Below, in pieces: positions 52,490 to 62,959 of a stretch of DNA of 64,000 bases (its first letter is position 1; each line of letters opens with the position of its first letter). Location: contig CM022666.1 in assembly GCA_012295275.1 (NCBI GenBank), forward strand, positions 15,110,940 to 15,174,939. Reading direction: 5' to 3'. The notes under the pieces were generated by a model. It had not been told where the DNA came from. It worked only from the letters and a program-made list of their open reading frames with translations, and did no database searches. This DNA comes from Chrysomallon squamiferum. Its lineage: Eukaryota; Mollusca; Gastropoda; Neomphalida; Peltospiridae. The translations under genes were made by a program, and so were the position numbers.

Positions 52490-53160
52490 AGTACCAGAGG
52501 TATTCATAGAATATTAAATACGAAACGTACAACTTTTTCTTTTTAATCGTAAAACCATAAACTGATAAATCATAAAGTGTTCAGTTTTAAAACTTAGGCT
52601 ATTTTTGCTTCAAATTTTGATTTGCTCCATCAGAGAAAACATTAACAATGGTCACATGATACATTGATAGGTATCTTTTGTTTGCTGTCAAATCACAGGA
52701 AGTACAAACACAAAGCCATGAAAATTCTATTGTCTGCTTCAAATGACACTTATCATACCTGTCTTTAGTGTCATGATTACATACACAATGTATTGCTCCT
52801 AATTAAGACCGGCAATACCTTTCTGGAGTAGACTCCAATTTATTATACGAGTTTATGTATTGCAGAGGATTATAGATAAACATTAATTTGTTTATTTCAG
52901 AACGTATTCATATTATAATTATATTCAGTAAAAGTCATAACATATAATAAAACATGCATTATACAAGTTATTAAAAATATAATCAACACAGATTATAGAA
53001 ATATAATCATTTAAAATAGCACCAGTTATTTGTAGTTGAACATAAAGTCTTCGGTGACTTGACTAGGTAGGAAACAATGCACGGCGATCTCGCTACGCAC
53101 GTGCTACAATGAATAAGCTAAACATAGGAACATTGAAGAAAAACATACAATGATACAGCC
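52490..53160. repeat. direct duplication, copy 1 (about 0.67 kb)
   Basis: Matches 53195-53860 over nearly its whole length, for example TTTGCTCCATCAGAGAAAAC, ATGATACATTGATAGGTATC, CTTTCTGGAGTAGACTCCAA and ACTAGGTAGGAAACAATGCA, with scattered substitutions and small indels. It lies downstream of the transposon-like ORF. Confidence 0.85.
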
Positions 53161-53194
53161 AACAGGTTATTAAAATATAAACAACATGAATTTA

Positions 53195-53860
53195 TGTACC
53201 AGAGGTAGTGATAGAATATTATCACTATTTTTTTAATCATAAAACTATAAATTGATCAAACTTAGGCTATTTTTGTATCAAGTGCTGATTTGCTCCATCA
53301 GAGAAAACAATAGCGATGGTCACATGATACATTGATAGGTATCTTTTGTTTGCTGTCAAAGCACAGGAAGTACGAACACAAAACCAAGAAAATTCTTTTG
53401 TCTGCTTCAAATGACAGTTACAATACCTGTGTCTTTAATTGTCATGATTACATACACATTGTATTGCTCATAATAAAGACCGGCAACACCTTTCTGGAGT
53501 CGACTCCAAGGATTATACGAGTTTATGTATTGCAGAGGATTATAGTTAACATCAAATGCTAGTAATCGGCAAAACAATATTAATTCGTTTATTTCAGAAC
53601 GAATACATATTATATTTAGTAAAAGTCACAACATCCAATAAAACATGCATCCTACAAGCTATTAAAAATATAATCAACATAGATTATAGAAATATAATCA
53701 TTTCAAACAGCACCAGTTATTTGTAGTTGCACATGACTAGGTGGGAAACAATTTACGGCGATTGTAAATAAAATCAACGCGATTTCGGTCTGTAGAAAAC
53801 GTAAATTAACGGCGATTTCGCTAAGCACGTGCTATAATGTACACGCTGAAAATAAGAACA
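53195..53860. repeat. direct duplication, copy 2
   Basis: Partner of 52490-53160. Further partial copies of its end (GAAAATAAGAACATTC, AGAAATATAATCAT) follow to about 54060. Confidence 0.85.
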
Positions 53861-54122
53861 TTCAAGAAAAATATACAGCAAACAAGTTATTAAAAACAGA
53901 AATATAATCATATTAAAAGCGACACACCTTTCTAGTTGTACATACGGCAATTTCGGTAGGGTAGAAAACGTACTATAATGTACTCGCTGAAAATAAGAAC
54001 ATTCGAGAAGGAAAAACATTCAACCAATATAAAAAACATAGAAATATAATCATTTTCAACAGCGCCAGATCTTTCTAGCACATTTTAAAATTAAAACGCA
54101 AGCACACATGTATACACAATAT

Positions 54123-54128
54123 TTTATT
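54123..54128 (-). terminator. poly(A) signal of the transposase-like gene
   Basis: AATAAA on the minus strand, about 80 bp after the frame-2 stop. Confidence 0.4.
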
Positions 54129-54205
54129 AAAAATGATATTTGAAATATTCGACAAATTGACCTTTCTAACTGTACATAAAATCTACTAGAATTCAAAATT
54201 AAAAA

Positions 54206-55015
54206 TTAAATAGTTAGATCATCCTCAATGAGATCTGCAGCTAGAGCATGGATGTTCATACAGTGGTCTACTGCATCTGCATACGATTCATTTACTCCCC
54301 AGTAGGCTACAACATATTTCTTACCTTTGGATGTGATCTTCTCTATCTTTCCATTGTATATTGCTCTTTCTCCATCATCAATCCACGTATGGCGAATCAT
54401 GCTACCCACTGAATTCCCTGATAAAAGTTCACTTACCTTTTCCAATTTATACTCTGAGAGATCCGAGAATTCAACAGAGAGTCTGTCGATGTCTACACTT
54501 TTCAATCTTCTCTCCAGTCTGTTCCTCTCTGTGGTCTCCTTTGCCTGCAGCTTCTGTACTTGTCTCCTGTGTTGTTCTTTCCTCAGATTCTTCTGCTTGG
54601 TACGCCTGTCCTGTCTGTGTTGTTGGCCCATGTGGATCGCCGTTTTAATAATACGATCTCTTGTCTCCGCGTCTAGGGCATCAAGATAATCCACTGTCCT
54701 GTTTTTGATGGCCCTCATTTTACATGAGATGTAGCAGAGAGTAGCATTTGGGGATTTCTTCTGTAAGGAACTAAACATCCCCATAATCTCTTCTGCATCA
54801 ATGTTGTGACATCTGGCCGACCGTGTCTCATTCCTCAGTCTCTCAGTGAGATCGCAGTGGAAGTATCTGTTGTACTGCCGTTCAAGGACAACAACCGTTG
54901 CATACAAACAACTCTTCATCATGTTCGCAAACAGGGAGATGTCTTTTGGCGCTCCTTGGAGCATCTCCAGAGTTGGTTCTTGCAATAGTATATGTCCAAA
55001 AAATCTATCTTGCAT
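54206..55015 (-). CDS. frame 2 of the transposase-like ORF
   Basis: 269 codons counting from an internal ATG at 55015, overlapping frame 1 by about 97 bp. It ends AADLIEDDLTI with TAA. The Tudor/SH3-like segment covers about residues 205-265. It has no promoter or leader of its own, so it depends on a frame change. Confidence 0.75.
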   Translation of the reverse strand: MQDRFFGHILLQEPTLEMLQGAPKDISLFANMMKSCLYATVVVLERQYNRYFHCDLTERLRNETRSARCHNIDAEEIMGMFSSLQKKSPNATLCYISCKMRAIKNRTVDYLDALDAETRDRIIKTAIHMGQQHRQDRRTKQKNLRKEQHRRQVQKLQAKETTERNRLERRLKSVDIDRLSVEFSDLSEYKLEKVSELLSGNSVGSMIRHTWIDDGERAIYNGKIEKITSKGKKYVVAYWGVNESYADAVDHCMNIHALAADLIEDDLTI

Positions 55016-57078
55016 GACAGAGTGTCTTCAGGGGACTGTGCACTGACTTTCAGTTTGGCAATAACTTGCTTGACAAGCTCAATGCCCTGAATGTGGTTTA
55101 CTTGTTTTGGGGCAACTGCTGATTGGTAGAACTTGGTCATCCAAGGTCCACTGAGCAGTTTCCCAATAAGTCCAAGCACCTGCATTTCCACTTGTGCAGG
55201 AACAGACACAAAGTCTGCTAGGATGCTATGCCGTAAACCACCACAAGATACACCCTTCTGCAGAAAACTCTTGAATAAATTATGGAAGCGAGTGAAAACG
55301 CCACATATATGAAAAAGGATATGTAGGCGGTTACCTCTGTATCTGGGTAAGATCCCACGTGCCAAGTTTTCGTGGTCCAGAAAAATGATGAAACCACGAG
55401 GATCACCCTTGCTATCCATAAACCTCATTTTGTTCATCTGCACGACTATGTTTCCAGCCAAACAGTCTGTCCCTTTAAGTTTCTTTTCTATTCTGATTTC
55501 TGCTTCACATACCTTTAGAGCAGCACGAGTTTTTGTTGCAATTGAGTCCAATGGATGCAAATGGCAATTTAATTCATTGAGTGTTTTGCTCCACGTTTCA
55601 TTCAGAAGCTGAATTGCAGCATGATTTGCAGGGCATCGATCAGTAAGGGTATTACAAATATTAGAAATTATTTTTGTTCTTGCAGTTTGATAATCATCCT
55701 CATGAAAGTTTGAGTATGTTCTGGCCAAGTTATTAATAGAGTCAGATATGTGCTCATGGTAATCATCAGCAGTCCCACCAGCCAGTTCATCAACTGCAGC
55801 AACATAACAGTTCTCTGGTGTGGTAATGTGGACACTGTTCACATGTGTGCCCTCCTGTGTTGTGGCATCAAAACCAAGTGTGCAGCTTTTATTTTCAATT
55901 ACGGCTTCAGCTGCCTGTAATTCCGTTATTACTCCAAGTTCCCTTGTCATTGCCTCAGTAGTGGTTCTGTGTGGGATGTCCTTCAGTGGAACACCACACC
56001 GCCAAAAAAACTTCTGAAGAAGAACAGGGATATTGCTGGTTGGCACCTGATTAACAATGGCATCGAATACCATCATTCTTAGGTCTGCAGAATAGACCTT
56101 TCCATTATATTTTGTCAATTTTAGTTTACTAACTGACTCATGAAGCTTTTCTTCAAGCAGGATTTTATCTCTCTGGAGATCAATTATCTCCTTTTGTTTT
56201 ATTTCAAGTTTTATTTTAAGTTCAGAAATTTCGTTTTTGGCAGACAGCAGCAGAGTTTCTGATTCAGTTTTATTCTTTTTTTCGTTGTGGTACTTTTTCA
56301 TTTGTTCGTGGGTTTTTTTAAAGTTTGACAGAGTAGATTTTGCCTCATGCATGATCACCTTTGAAACGGTACTTTGTTCTTGAAATTTTGCTATCTGTTC
56401 CTCTTTCCGTCTGATTGTCTGGTTTAAGAATTTTACGTATCCCTTTTTCTTTTGCTGTGCTCTCGCATCTCGGATTGCAATTTGTGTAGACCTTTGAAGC
56501 TGTAGCTGTTTTAGTCTCATATTTGTTAAGGAGTTATTTAATAACTTGCATGAAAGGCATTTTTTTGTTTGTCTGGTTTTCATGGGTGGTTTTGTCAATA
56601 TTGGAATAGCAGGTTCCTCTGTATCTTCTCCACAGAGTGAACTGCTATCCAATAGATTGTGTGGTTCTGGGGAAGCAGTAACGTATTGTGGGTTGCATCT
56701 TGGTCCAGGTTGGGGCTCATCTTGTTTTCCGGGTACATCCTCAAGATTACAGCTTTCCGTCAGTAAAAAATTTTCTGAACATAAACACATAAATTTGGTA
56801 AATTGTTCAGCATGACGAAACTTGTCGAACTGGTACACAACTTTCTTCACTTCAGCAGAAAGTCTCAACACAGGGTTAGGAGTTAGTGAAAAATGACTAC
56901 ATAATTCACTAACTGTTGTTGCTCGACTGTTACCACAGCTAGTGTAAATATAAAGCACGTGTCCTTTCAAAAACTCATCTGTTGCAGGAACTGTGGAATA
57001 CTTTTCTTGCAGATGCTGTCTACCTAAGCTCGGTTGGTTACATCTAATTAGGCACTGTCTCTTGTTACTGAAAGGCAT
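54206..57078 (-). CDS. transposase-like long protein in two overlapping frames
   Basis: Frame 1 starts at ATG 57078 (MPFSNKRQC), chosen because a TTTTTTTCAG acceptor ends just upstream; frame 2 ends at 54206. Together they encode about 955 residues. Visible parts: a Cys/His-containing N-terminus; a charged coiled coil (about 185-320); a region with LGFDATT (D404) and TDRCPANH (D480) that resembles the spacing of an RNase H-like transposase core, followed by RGNRLHILFH; then, in frame 2, a basic helix (QHRRQ, ERNRLERRL) and a Tudor/SH3-like end (HTWIDDGERAIYNGKIEKI). Frames change at the T6 run 54998-55003. AATAAA lies about 80 bp past the stop. I cannot name the family; hAT-like is a guess from the two Asp motifs. 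It may be an active element, a domesticated gene or a recent pseudogene. Confidence 0.75.
54919..57078 (-). CDS. frame 1 of the transposase-like ORF
   Basis: 719 codons from ATG 57078 to the out-of-frame stop. About the last 27 residues (from L694) are probably not real protein, because conserved-looking sequence continues in frame 2. The ORF is open upstream to 57216, but that part spans the splice acceptor and is likely intronic. Confidence 0.75.
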   Translation of the reverse strand: MPFSNKRQCLIRCNQPSLGRQHLQEKYSTVPATDEFLKGHVLYIYTSCGNSRATTVSELCSHFSLTPNPVLRLSAEVKKVVYQFDKFRHAEQFTKFMCLCSENFLLTESCNLEDVPGKQDEPQPGPRCNPQYVTASPEPHNLLDSSSLCGEDTEEPAIPILTKPPMKTRQTKKCLSCKLLNNSLTNMRLKQLQLQRSTQIAIRDARAQQKKKGYVKFLNQTIRRKEEQIAKFQEQSTVSKVIMHEAKSTLSNFKKTHEQMKKYHNEKKNKTESETLLLSAKNEISELKIKLEIKQKEIIDLQRDKILLEEKLHESVSKLKLTKYNGKVYSADLRMMVFDAIVNQVPTSNIPVLLQKFFWRCGVPLKDIPHRTTTEAMTRELGVITELQAAEAVIENKSCTLGFDATTQEGTHVNSVHITTPENCYVAAVDELAGGTADDYHEHISDSINNLARTYSNFHEDDYQTARTKIISNICNTLTDRCPANHAAIQLLNETWSKTLNELNCHLHPLDSIATKTRAALKVCEAEIRIEKKLKGTDCLAGNIVVQMNKMRFMDSKGDPRGFIIFLDHENLARGILPRYRGNRLHILFHICGVFTRFHNLFKSFLQKGVSCGGLRHSILADFVSVPAQVEMQVLGLIGKLLSGPWMTKFYQSAVAPKQVNHIQGIELVKQVIAKLKVSAQSPEDTLSCKIDFLDIYYCKNQLWRCSKERQKTSPCLRT
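54997..55003 (-). promoter_or_regulatory. slippery heptamer T TTT TTG at the frame change
   Basis: In frame 1 the codons are GAT TTT TTG GAC. A -1 slip on T TTT TTG yields GAT TTT TTT GGA, exactly entering frame 2. This fits the X XXY YYZ rule for programmed -1 frameshifting. A lost T in the homopolymer would look the same. Confidence 0.5.
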
Positions 57079-57092
57079 CTTTTGGTTATTCA

Positions 57093-58834
57093 CTGAAAAA
57101 AACAAGAAAAGAGCTGAGAAGACAACTGAAATAAGTTTTAAAAAGTTGAAATTATGAAAGACAATATTACCAAAATGAAACATCAACTGTGGGTCAAACC
57201 AAACACTGAAAAACAAAAAAAAAAAACACCATTATATGAAAAGAAATGCAAAAGTTGAATGACCAATACAAATTAAATCCACACAGAATACAATAGCAAG
57301 TGCTTATTTGATTTGGTGTTTAGAAATTATAATTGTTTGGTCAATTTTATGATTTTAAAATCCTAAAACATCTTGAGATTTGAGACAATTATGGATGAAA
57401 ATACCAATATATTGTTAGGAACATATTTGTCCATCAATCTTATGTAAGATAATTTAAGAAGAATAAGTATTAAGTCAGCATAATCCATTCTCAAACGTAA
57501 GTCCTTATACAGGAAGTTTGGTCTGCCATGACACTTTCACTTCGGCGATCTAACGTCGAAATAACCATGCTTGACGAGATAAAGATTAGAGTTACTAGTT
57601 AGCACGCTTGCAGCTGCTTGACAAAATTTCAAAGACAATTAGATAAAAAAAACTACTTTTCATTCGTCTCATGTAACCGGATTTAGTGACTGTAGCATGT
57701 TGAACATTCGTAATTTTGAAGAAAAAAACAGAAACTCAAACTGGCGATATAACGCCAACAAACCATATTTCACGAGGTAAAAATTACAATTAAGAGCCTC
57801 GAAGCTGCTTCATAAAATTTCAAAGATAATAAAACTAATTATTATGTCCAGCTTCTTTTCATTCGTGTCACATAACCGGTTTTAGTTATTGTAGCATGTT
57901 GAAAATTCCGTAAAAGTTTCAAGATGGCGATCGAAAACCGAAATTACACAGACCATATTTCACGAGGCGATCATAACAATTGAATGCAACCATAACTTTT
58001 GATAAAATTTTAAAGACAGTAAGATAAAAAAACTAATTATTATGTCCAGCTACTTTTCGTTCGTGTCCAGTAACCGGTTATTGTAGCATGTTGAAAATTC
58101 CGTAAAAGTTTCAAGATGGCGACCGAACACCAAAATGATAACAGACCATTTTTGACGAGGCGATCATAACAGTTGAATGCGTCCAAGCATTTTGATAAAA
58201 TTTTAAAGACAATAATATAAAAAACTAATTATTATGTCCAGCTACTTTTCATTCGTGTCACATAACCGGTTTTAGTTATTGTAGCATGTTGAAAATTCCG
58301 TAAAAGTTTCAAGATGGCGATCGAAAACCGAAATTACACAGACCATATTTCACGAGGCGATCATAACAATTGAATGCAACCATAACTTTTGATAAAATTT
58401 TAAAGACAGTAAGATAAAAAACTAATTATTATGTCCAGCTACTTTTCGTTCGTGTCCATGAACCGGTTATTGTAGCATGTTGAAAATTCCGTAAAAGTTT
58501 CAAGATGGCGACCGAACACCAAAATGACCAACAGACCATTTTTGACGAGGCGATCATAACAGTTGAATGCGTCCAAGCATTTTGATAAAATTTTAAAGAC
58601 AATAAGATAAAAAACTAATTATTATGTCCAGCTACTTTTCATTCGTGTCACGTAACCGGTTTTAGTTATTGTAGCATGTTGAAAATTCTGTAAAAGTGTC
58701 ACGATGGCGATCGAACACCGAAATGACCAAAATACCATATTTCACGAGGCAATCATAACAATTGAATGCAACCATAACTTTTGATAAAATTTTAAAGACA
58801 ATAAGATAAAAAACCAAAGTTAATGTCTACTTAC
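57093..58834 (-). other. probable leader intron of the transposase-like gene
   Basis: A strong minus-strand donor GAAAG|GTAAGT begins at 58834, and the acceptor TTGTTTTTTTCAG ends at 57093. The intron would contain the entire 192-bp tandem array. The leader exon would extend right of 58835; its start is unknown. Confidence 0.45.
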
Positions 58835-58870
58835 CTTTCGTTCGTGTCCAGTAGCTGGTTTTAGTGGTTC
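57640..58870. repeat. tandem array, 192/198-bp units in a 390-bp higher-order period
   Basis: AAGATGGCG-type landmarks at 57921, 58113, 58311, 58502 and 58701 (the last ACGATGGCG). Alternate units match best (GCGATCGAAAACCG type against GCGACCGAACACC type), giving a 390-bp dimer. A decayed unit lies at 57640-57790. Each unit also has ATGTCCAGCTACTTTTC and TAGCATGTTGAAAATTC. Only the rightmost copy carries CTTACCTTTCG, the minus-strand splice donor. Confidence 0.92.
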
Positions 58871-59460
58871 AAGCGTGTTGAAAATTCGTAATTTTCTAAA
58901 AGGCAGCGTAGGCACAGAAAAACTCAACGGAATCAAAATATTCGAAATCGTGAGCATTTATCAATATCCCGTCTGTGTTTATATGCAGAAATCCCAAGGA
59001 AAGAATATAACACGATCCAATGAAAAGCGAACAAACGGTGCCCCCCCTCATGCAAAACACGATTTCTGTGGAACAGCTAATTGGTAAGAAACCGCAGCCG
59101 CTAATCGCGAGTATCTGCACATACCTACTGATGTCAATGACTACTGAATCATGTGAATGCCGTCATAAAATTAACATAAATAATGATTTTCAACAACAGA
59201 TGGCCCATGTCCACAAAATGCGAATAAAAAGATGAATTTTCTGCCTTACCCAAAATATGAAATTGAAGACCATCAACAGCGTTTTCATGCATGTTACAAC
59301 TGGTCCTGTATGCAGTGTCGACTGATACTGTCCTTTAGTCATTTTAAAATCTTTTTAATGCAGACAACTGCGCTTCGACCACAACAAGATTACAGCCAAC
59401 AGGAAGTCAGGTGATTGCGCTTTTAGTCATGCGCATCTGGTGTGGAGAAGCAGACGAGGT
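58835..59460 (-). promoter_or_regulatory. candidate leader exon / promoter of the transposase-like gene
   Basis: About 600 bp of ordinary-complexity, CpG-containing sequence to the right of the leader donor, ending sharply at an AT-rich region near 59460. Short ORFs on both strands show no features. Confidence 0.35.
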
Positions 59461-60740
59461 ATAATGTTGTGATAATAAATTAATTATTACTTTAAGTAAC
59501 ATCTGTATATTTCATTATTCCAGTGTATTTTTGTTTTGTGCACAAAAATAAAATAAGAGTGAACTAAAATATAAAGAGAGGAAAGAGTGTCAGTTTATTT
59601 TTCCTAGGGAAGAATGTTGCTATATAAAAAAGAGTTAACAACCATTCTATGAATAGAATGAACTGTGATACTTAATAGAATAATAATATTAGATGATCGT
59701 AATATTAGTTCTGGTAATTTTATATGGATGGCAAAGTATTTAATGTTGAGTGTATAATTCAGAAATTAATGTTGTGCGTATAAATGTACGTCTCTTTGCT
59801 TTGTTGGTTTTTTTTGGTACTTTTTATTTTTTTTTTTTTTTTTGTGTATGTGTGTGTCGTTTTTTATCTGCACGGTCACGCATCTCGAATTGAATGTTTT
59901 GTCGAGCTGACTCAGTCAGATTTCAAATTTTAATGAGTGTAATCAACATTTTCTTTATTAATTCCCACATATGCACATGTGCATATGTGAAAATTATTTT
60001 AAATTAATATTAATAATACAATTTAAAAAATTAACTATGAAAATAATAATTGTTTTAAAACATTTTTTTTTTTTTTTTTTTTTTAATGCATACATTAATA
60101 TACATTTATCCATACATTAATATATAAAAGTAAAATAATAATAAATAAATAAATATCAAAAAATAAAAATTATTAATCTTTTCATACAACCCTACTGTTA
60201 CTACCATTGGTTAAATGATTACTATACAAAAAACCACAGAAACATTTAGTGGTAGCTCAATAGGCTAACTGGGATCATTGTCCTTTCAGCTAATATTCCA
60301 TGAATAGATTAACAATTTATTAGAAAGTCCAGTCCATGATAAATCATAATTATTTATTTAGTGAGTGGCAACAACAGAATAAATGACTTCTGGTACTGTA
60401 CTCGAGGGATGTCAAATTTTGAAAGAATCCAGCTGTACTTACATGAGGAATCAAATCTGTGTCTAAAAGCAAATGAGCCATTATTTTTATTAATGATTAA
60501 TATATGCTACATATATTTAGCTGTTTGTTTTCATGTGACATTAATTCCTTTGCTATGATAAGCATATATGCCATTTTACTTCAGTGGCATAGTATTGGCC
60601 TGATATATTAGATAAAATTGCAGTTTATTTTTTAAGTGAAGATATTAAACTTTATTATATACATAGTTTTAACTAAATATTGATTTAATGCATGCAGGAG
60701 TAAAGAAAAACAGTTCAAGGTTTGGAGCATGGCTGTATAT
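59460..60740. other. AT-rich DNA with no recognised gene
   Basis: Contains poly(T) tracts (59824-59842, 60063-60084) and short ATAA runs. Nothing supportable as a gene. Confidence 0.6.
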
Positions 60741-60743
60741 CAT

Positions 60744-61021
60744 CTTAGCCATAACTACATTGAGGCAAATGCGGCAAATGCCTCATGCCGAAATTGACAA
60801 TTTCTTTTTTAATTTTTTTTTAATATTTTTTTTATACAGAGATTTTATTTAAAAAATATAAAATGAAAATCTCTGTTCTGATAGAAATGATATCCACAGA
60901 ATGAATTTGTTTATGTCTATGGTTATCGTTTGAAGTCTACTAACATTTATGCAATAAAGACATAACTGATCAATGACATCAGTTTTTGCGTCATTTCAAA
61001 AAGAGTCTGGTTATGGCCAAG
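60744..61021. mobile_element. MITE-like element, 278 bp
   Basis: Ends are inverted repeats: CTTAGCCATAAC on the left and GTTATGGCCAAG on the right (its complement is CTTGGCCATAAC, one mismatch in 12). ATCAT flanks both sides (60739-60743 and 61022-61026), a possible 5-bp target duplication. Near the left end is a hairpin TGAGGCA...TGCCTCA. No coding capacity. Superfamily not assigned. Confidence 0.6.
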
Positions 61022-61089
61022 ATCATTTTAGCATGTTAACCTCTTTGGACTGGAAAAACAATTTGTCTGTGATGTTATGTCATCATAAT

Positions 61090-62020
61090 AAAACTAAGCC
61101 GATTTAACTTAGCAGTCTGCCACTCTGTTGGCAAGTACTGGACAAAGAACTGATTGCTTGCAAGAGTAATGATGAAAAATGGACATCCCACACTGAGCCC
61201 ATTTTCTCAGTTTTTTCAAATGAACAAATACTAATTTTATTAACTATACTGTAATTTGGAATGACAACTGCCTTAAGTTTGATGTTTTTATCATTAAAAC
61301 ATGAACAAGCCTTGTACAAATCTAGGCAGGTGTTGCTTATTGCTGTAGAAATGGTTGTTGACTCTTTGTACTTGAGATTCCCGGATGTTATAAAAATGGT
61401 GGGTATTATCATATAACAGGATTACTGCCATGTGATACCAGCAGAAGTGAACTATGGTTGAAGTAGCCGTTGCTCTCATCTTATGATTCACTGTACTGCA
61501 ATGGGAATCAAAATGTCCACTGTTCAAGTGGTTACAAAAAATACTTAAAGATCATCTTCTGTGTGTCAGTACATAGTTCCCCAGTCTATCCAGTGTTTGC
61601 TAGTTTGTTTATCACTGGCAATGATATTTGTAATCAGGATAAGATTTCTGTTCTGTTCACAGTACAAAAATATTAGCATAGATCAAATTCTAGATCAGTA
61701 GTTATTACAAAATTATAAGAACAAAACTTCGTGAAATTAATATAAAAGTTTAATTTCAGGGATGTATAGTTTATGATAATTTTGTTAATGGAAAAAAGAA
61801 AGAAAGAAATTAAAAAAAATATGTAATTACAATACTTAAAAAATTAATAAAAAAATATTAATAATAATAATAAAAGAAGATTGAATATAGTCTTCTTATA
61901 ATTTGTATCTATACTGAAAAGATAAAAAAAAAAATCTCTTTGTGCTCAAAACAATACACTGAGTTGTAATCTTTGGTGTATCATGTTGTTTATTAGATCT
62001 GTACAATGGACAGCACATAT
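61090..62020. other. ordinary-complexity DNA, no recognised gene
   Basis: 61100-61680 has mixed base use and two overlapping minus-strand ORFs (77 and 102 codons) in different frames. This could be a decayed coding or transposon fragment, but no motif is recognisable. 61780-61940 is A-rich. Confidence 0.35.
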
Positions 62021-62049
62021 TTCTGTCAAACTTCAGACATTAACTGAAA

Positions 62050-62225
62050 CCTTTAGCTGAAATCATTAGATGATGCAATATTATTTATTTCCACCATAAT
62101 TCAAACTTTACCATTAGTTGATACCTTCAGTGCCATCTGTTTCTACCACAGTTCAGTTTTACCATTAGATGAAGCCTTCAGTACAGTGTCATCTACTTCC
62201 ACTCTAATTCAAAGCTTAGACAGCA
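62050..62225. repeat. roughly 60-bp degenerate tandem repeat, three copies
   Basis: TTACCATTAGTTGATACCTTCAG, TTACCATTAGATGAAGCCTTCAG and an earlier ATTAGATGATGCAATATTA line recur with CCAC..TAATTCAAA segments between. Confidence 0.55.
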
Positions 62226-62279
62226 ATAGCTAGCTGAACAATGAAGTATGTATATGAAACACACACATTTCAGCCTATA

Positions 62280-62500
62280 TCAACTGCTGAAGCCAACTGG
62301 TGTGATAGATTGATCCAGCTGCCACATGCTACATGAGGTGTCCAGACCGTTGATCTGTGATTATCTGTACTCATTAAATTCTGGAAAAGACACTTTGCTG
62401 TTCCCTGTGTCACCATCAGAGAGAGGTGGGTAGTGGCTTAATGGTTGTTAGATGGATGGTCCCAGGGTCTACCCTCCAAGGTGGATCCATTTAGGATATT
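62280..62500 (+). mobile_element. possible tRNA-derived SINE fragment
   Basis: TGGCTTAATGG at 62434-62444 fits a pol III A-box, and GGGTCTACCCTCC about 25 bp later is a degenerate B-box. No poly(A) tail or target duplication was fixed. Confidence 0.25.
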
Positions 62501-62959
62501 TTTCTGTTTCTCTTATTTTCTCTCAAGTTTCCACTGATTTATTAAAGCTGCTGTTTGTGTTTTGGTGTTTGTAGGGAGAGTGGAATATAAAAAAATGCTT
62601 GCTGCTAATTGATAAAAAGAGTCTGAGGAGAATGACAGGTTTCTTTTGTCACATATGAAATAATGATTGTTTTAATAATGACAACTGATATTAAAAGTAC
62701 TGTAGTGTCATTTGAATAATTTTTTTATTATTATTTAACTAGTGAAAACAAAAATGCAGAAAGATTGCATTTAAGAAATTCTGAATATTTGATGTACATA
62801 AGCTGATAAAAAATGTTGGTGGTGATCTAACTCAGTTATGTTTAGTCTGTGATGATAGTAGCTGAAATACCTTCCTCCATGGACCCTGTATTCATGAACC
62901 TTGATTTTGTAGTGTTGTAAAACAAATTTGTTATTCTTAATGAGGCTGCTACTATTGAT

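Larger units (their letters stand above)
51500..59460 (-). mobile_element. transposon-like block of about 8 kb
   Basis: Base composition changes here: more CpG, fewer microsatellites. The block contains one long minus-strand ORF pair, a tandem array on the 5' side, a duplicated segment on the 3' side and a leader intron. No terminal inverted repeat or target duplication could be set, so the limits are approximate. If the tetraspanin first exon lies further right, the block sits in its first intron in the same orientation. It may be a transposon or a gene captured from one. Confidence 0.5.

Noticed and set aside
54327-56815. Plus-strand ORFs over the transposase-like gene
   Set aside because: Shadows of the minus-strand coding frame; no features of their own.
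60240-60300. TAGCTCAATAGGCTAACTGG as a SINE A-box
   Set aside because: No B-box at a suitable distance, no tail and no flanking duplication.
60443-60462. A lone 20-nt exon-like segment on the minus strand with CTTTTAG and GTAAGT
   Set aside because: By rough count dozens of GTAAGT sites are expected by chance over both strands of 64 kb. There is no second exon, phase pattern or duplicated unit around it, unlike the series at 380-6416.
61104-61527. Two overlapping minus-strand ORFs that could be a decayed transposase
   Set aside because: No motif could be recognised and the frames do not join convincingly.
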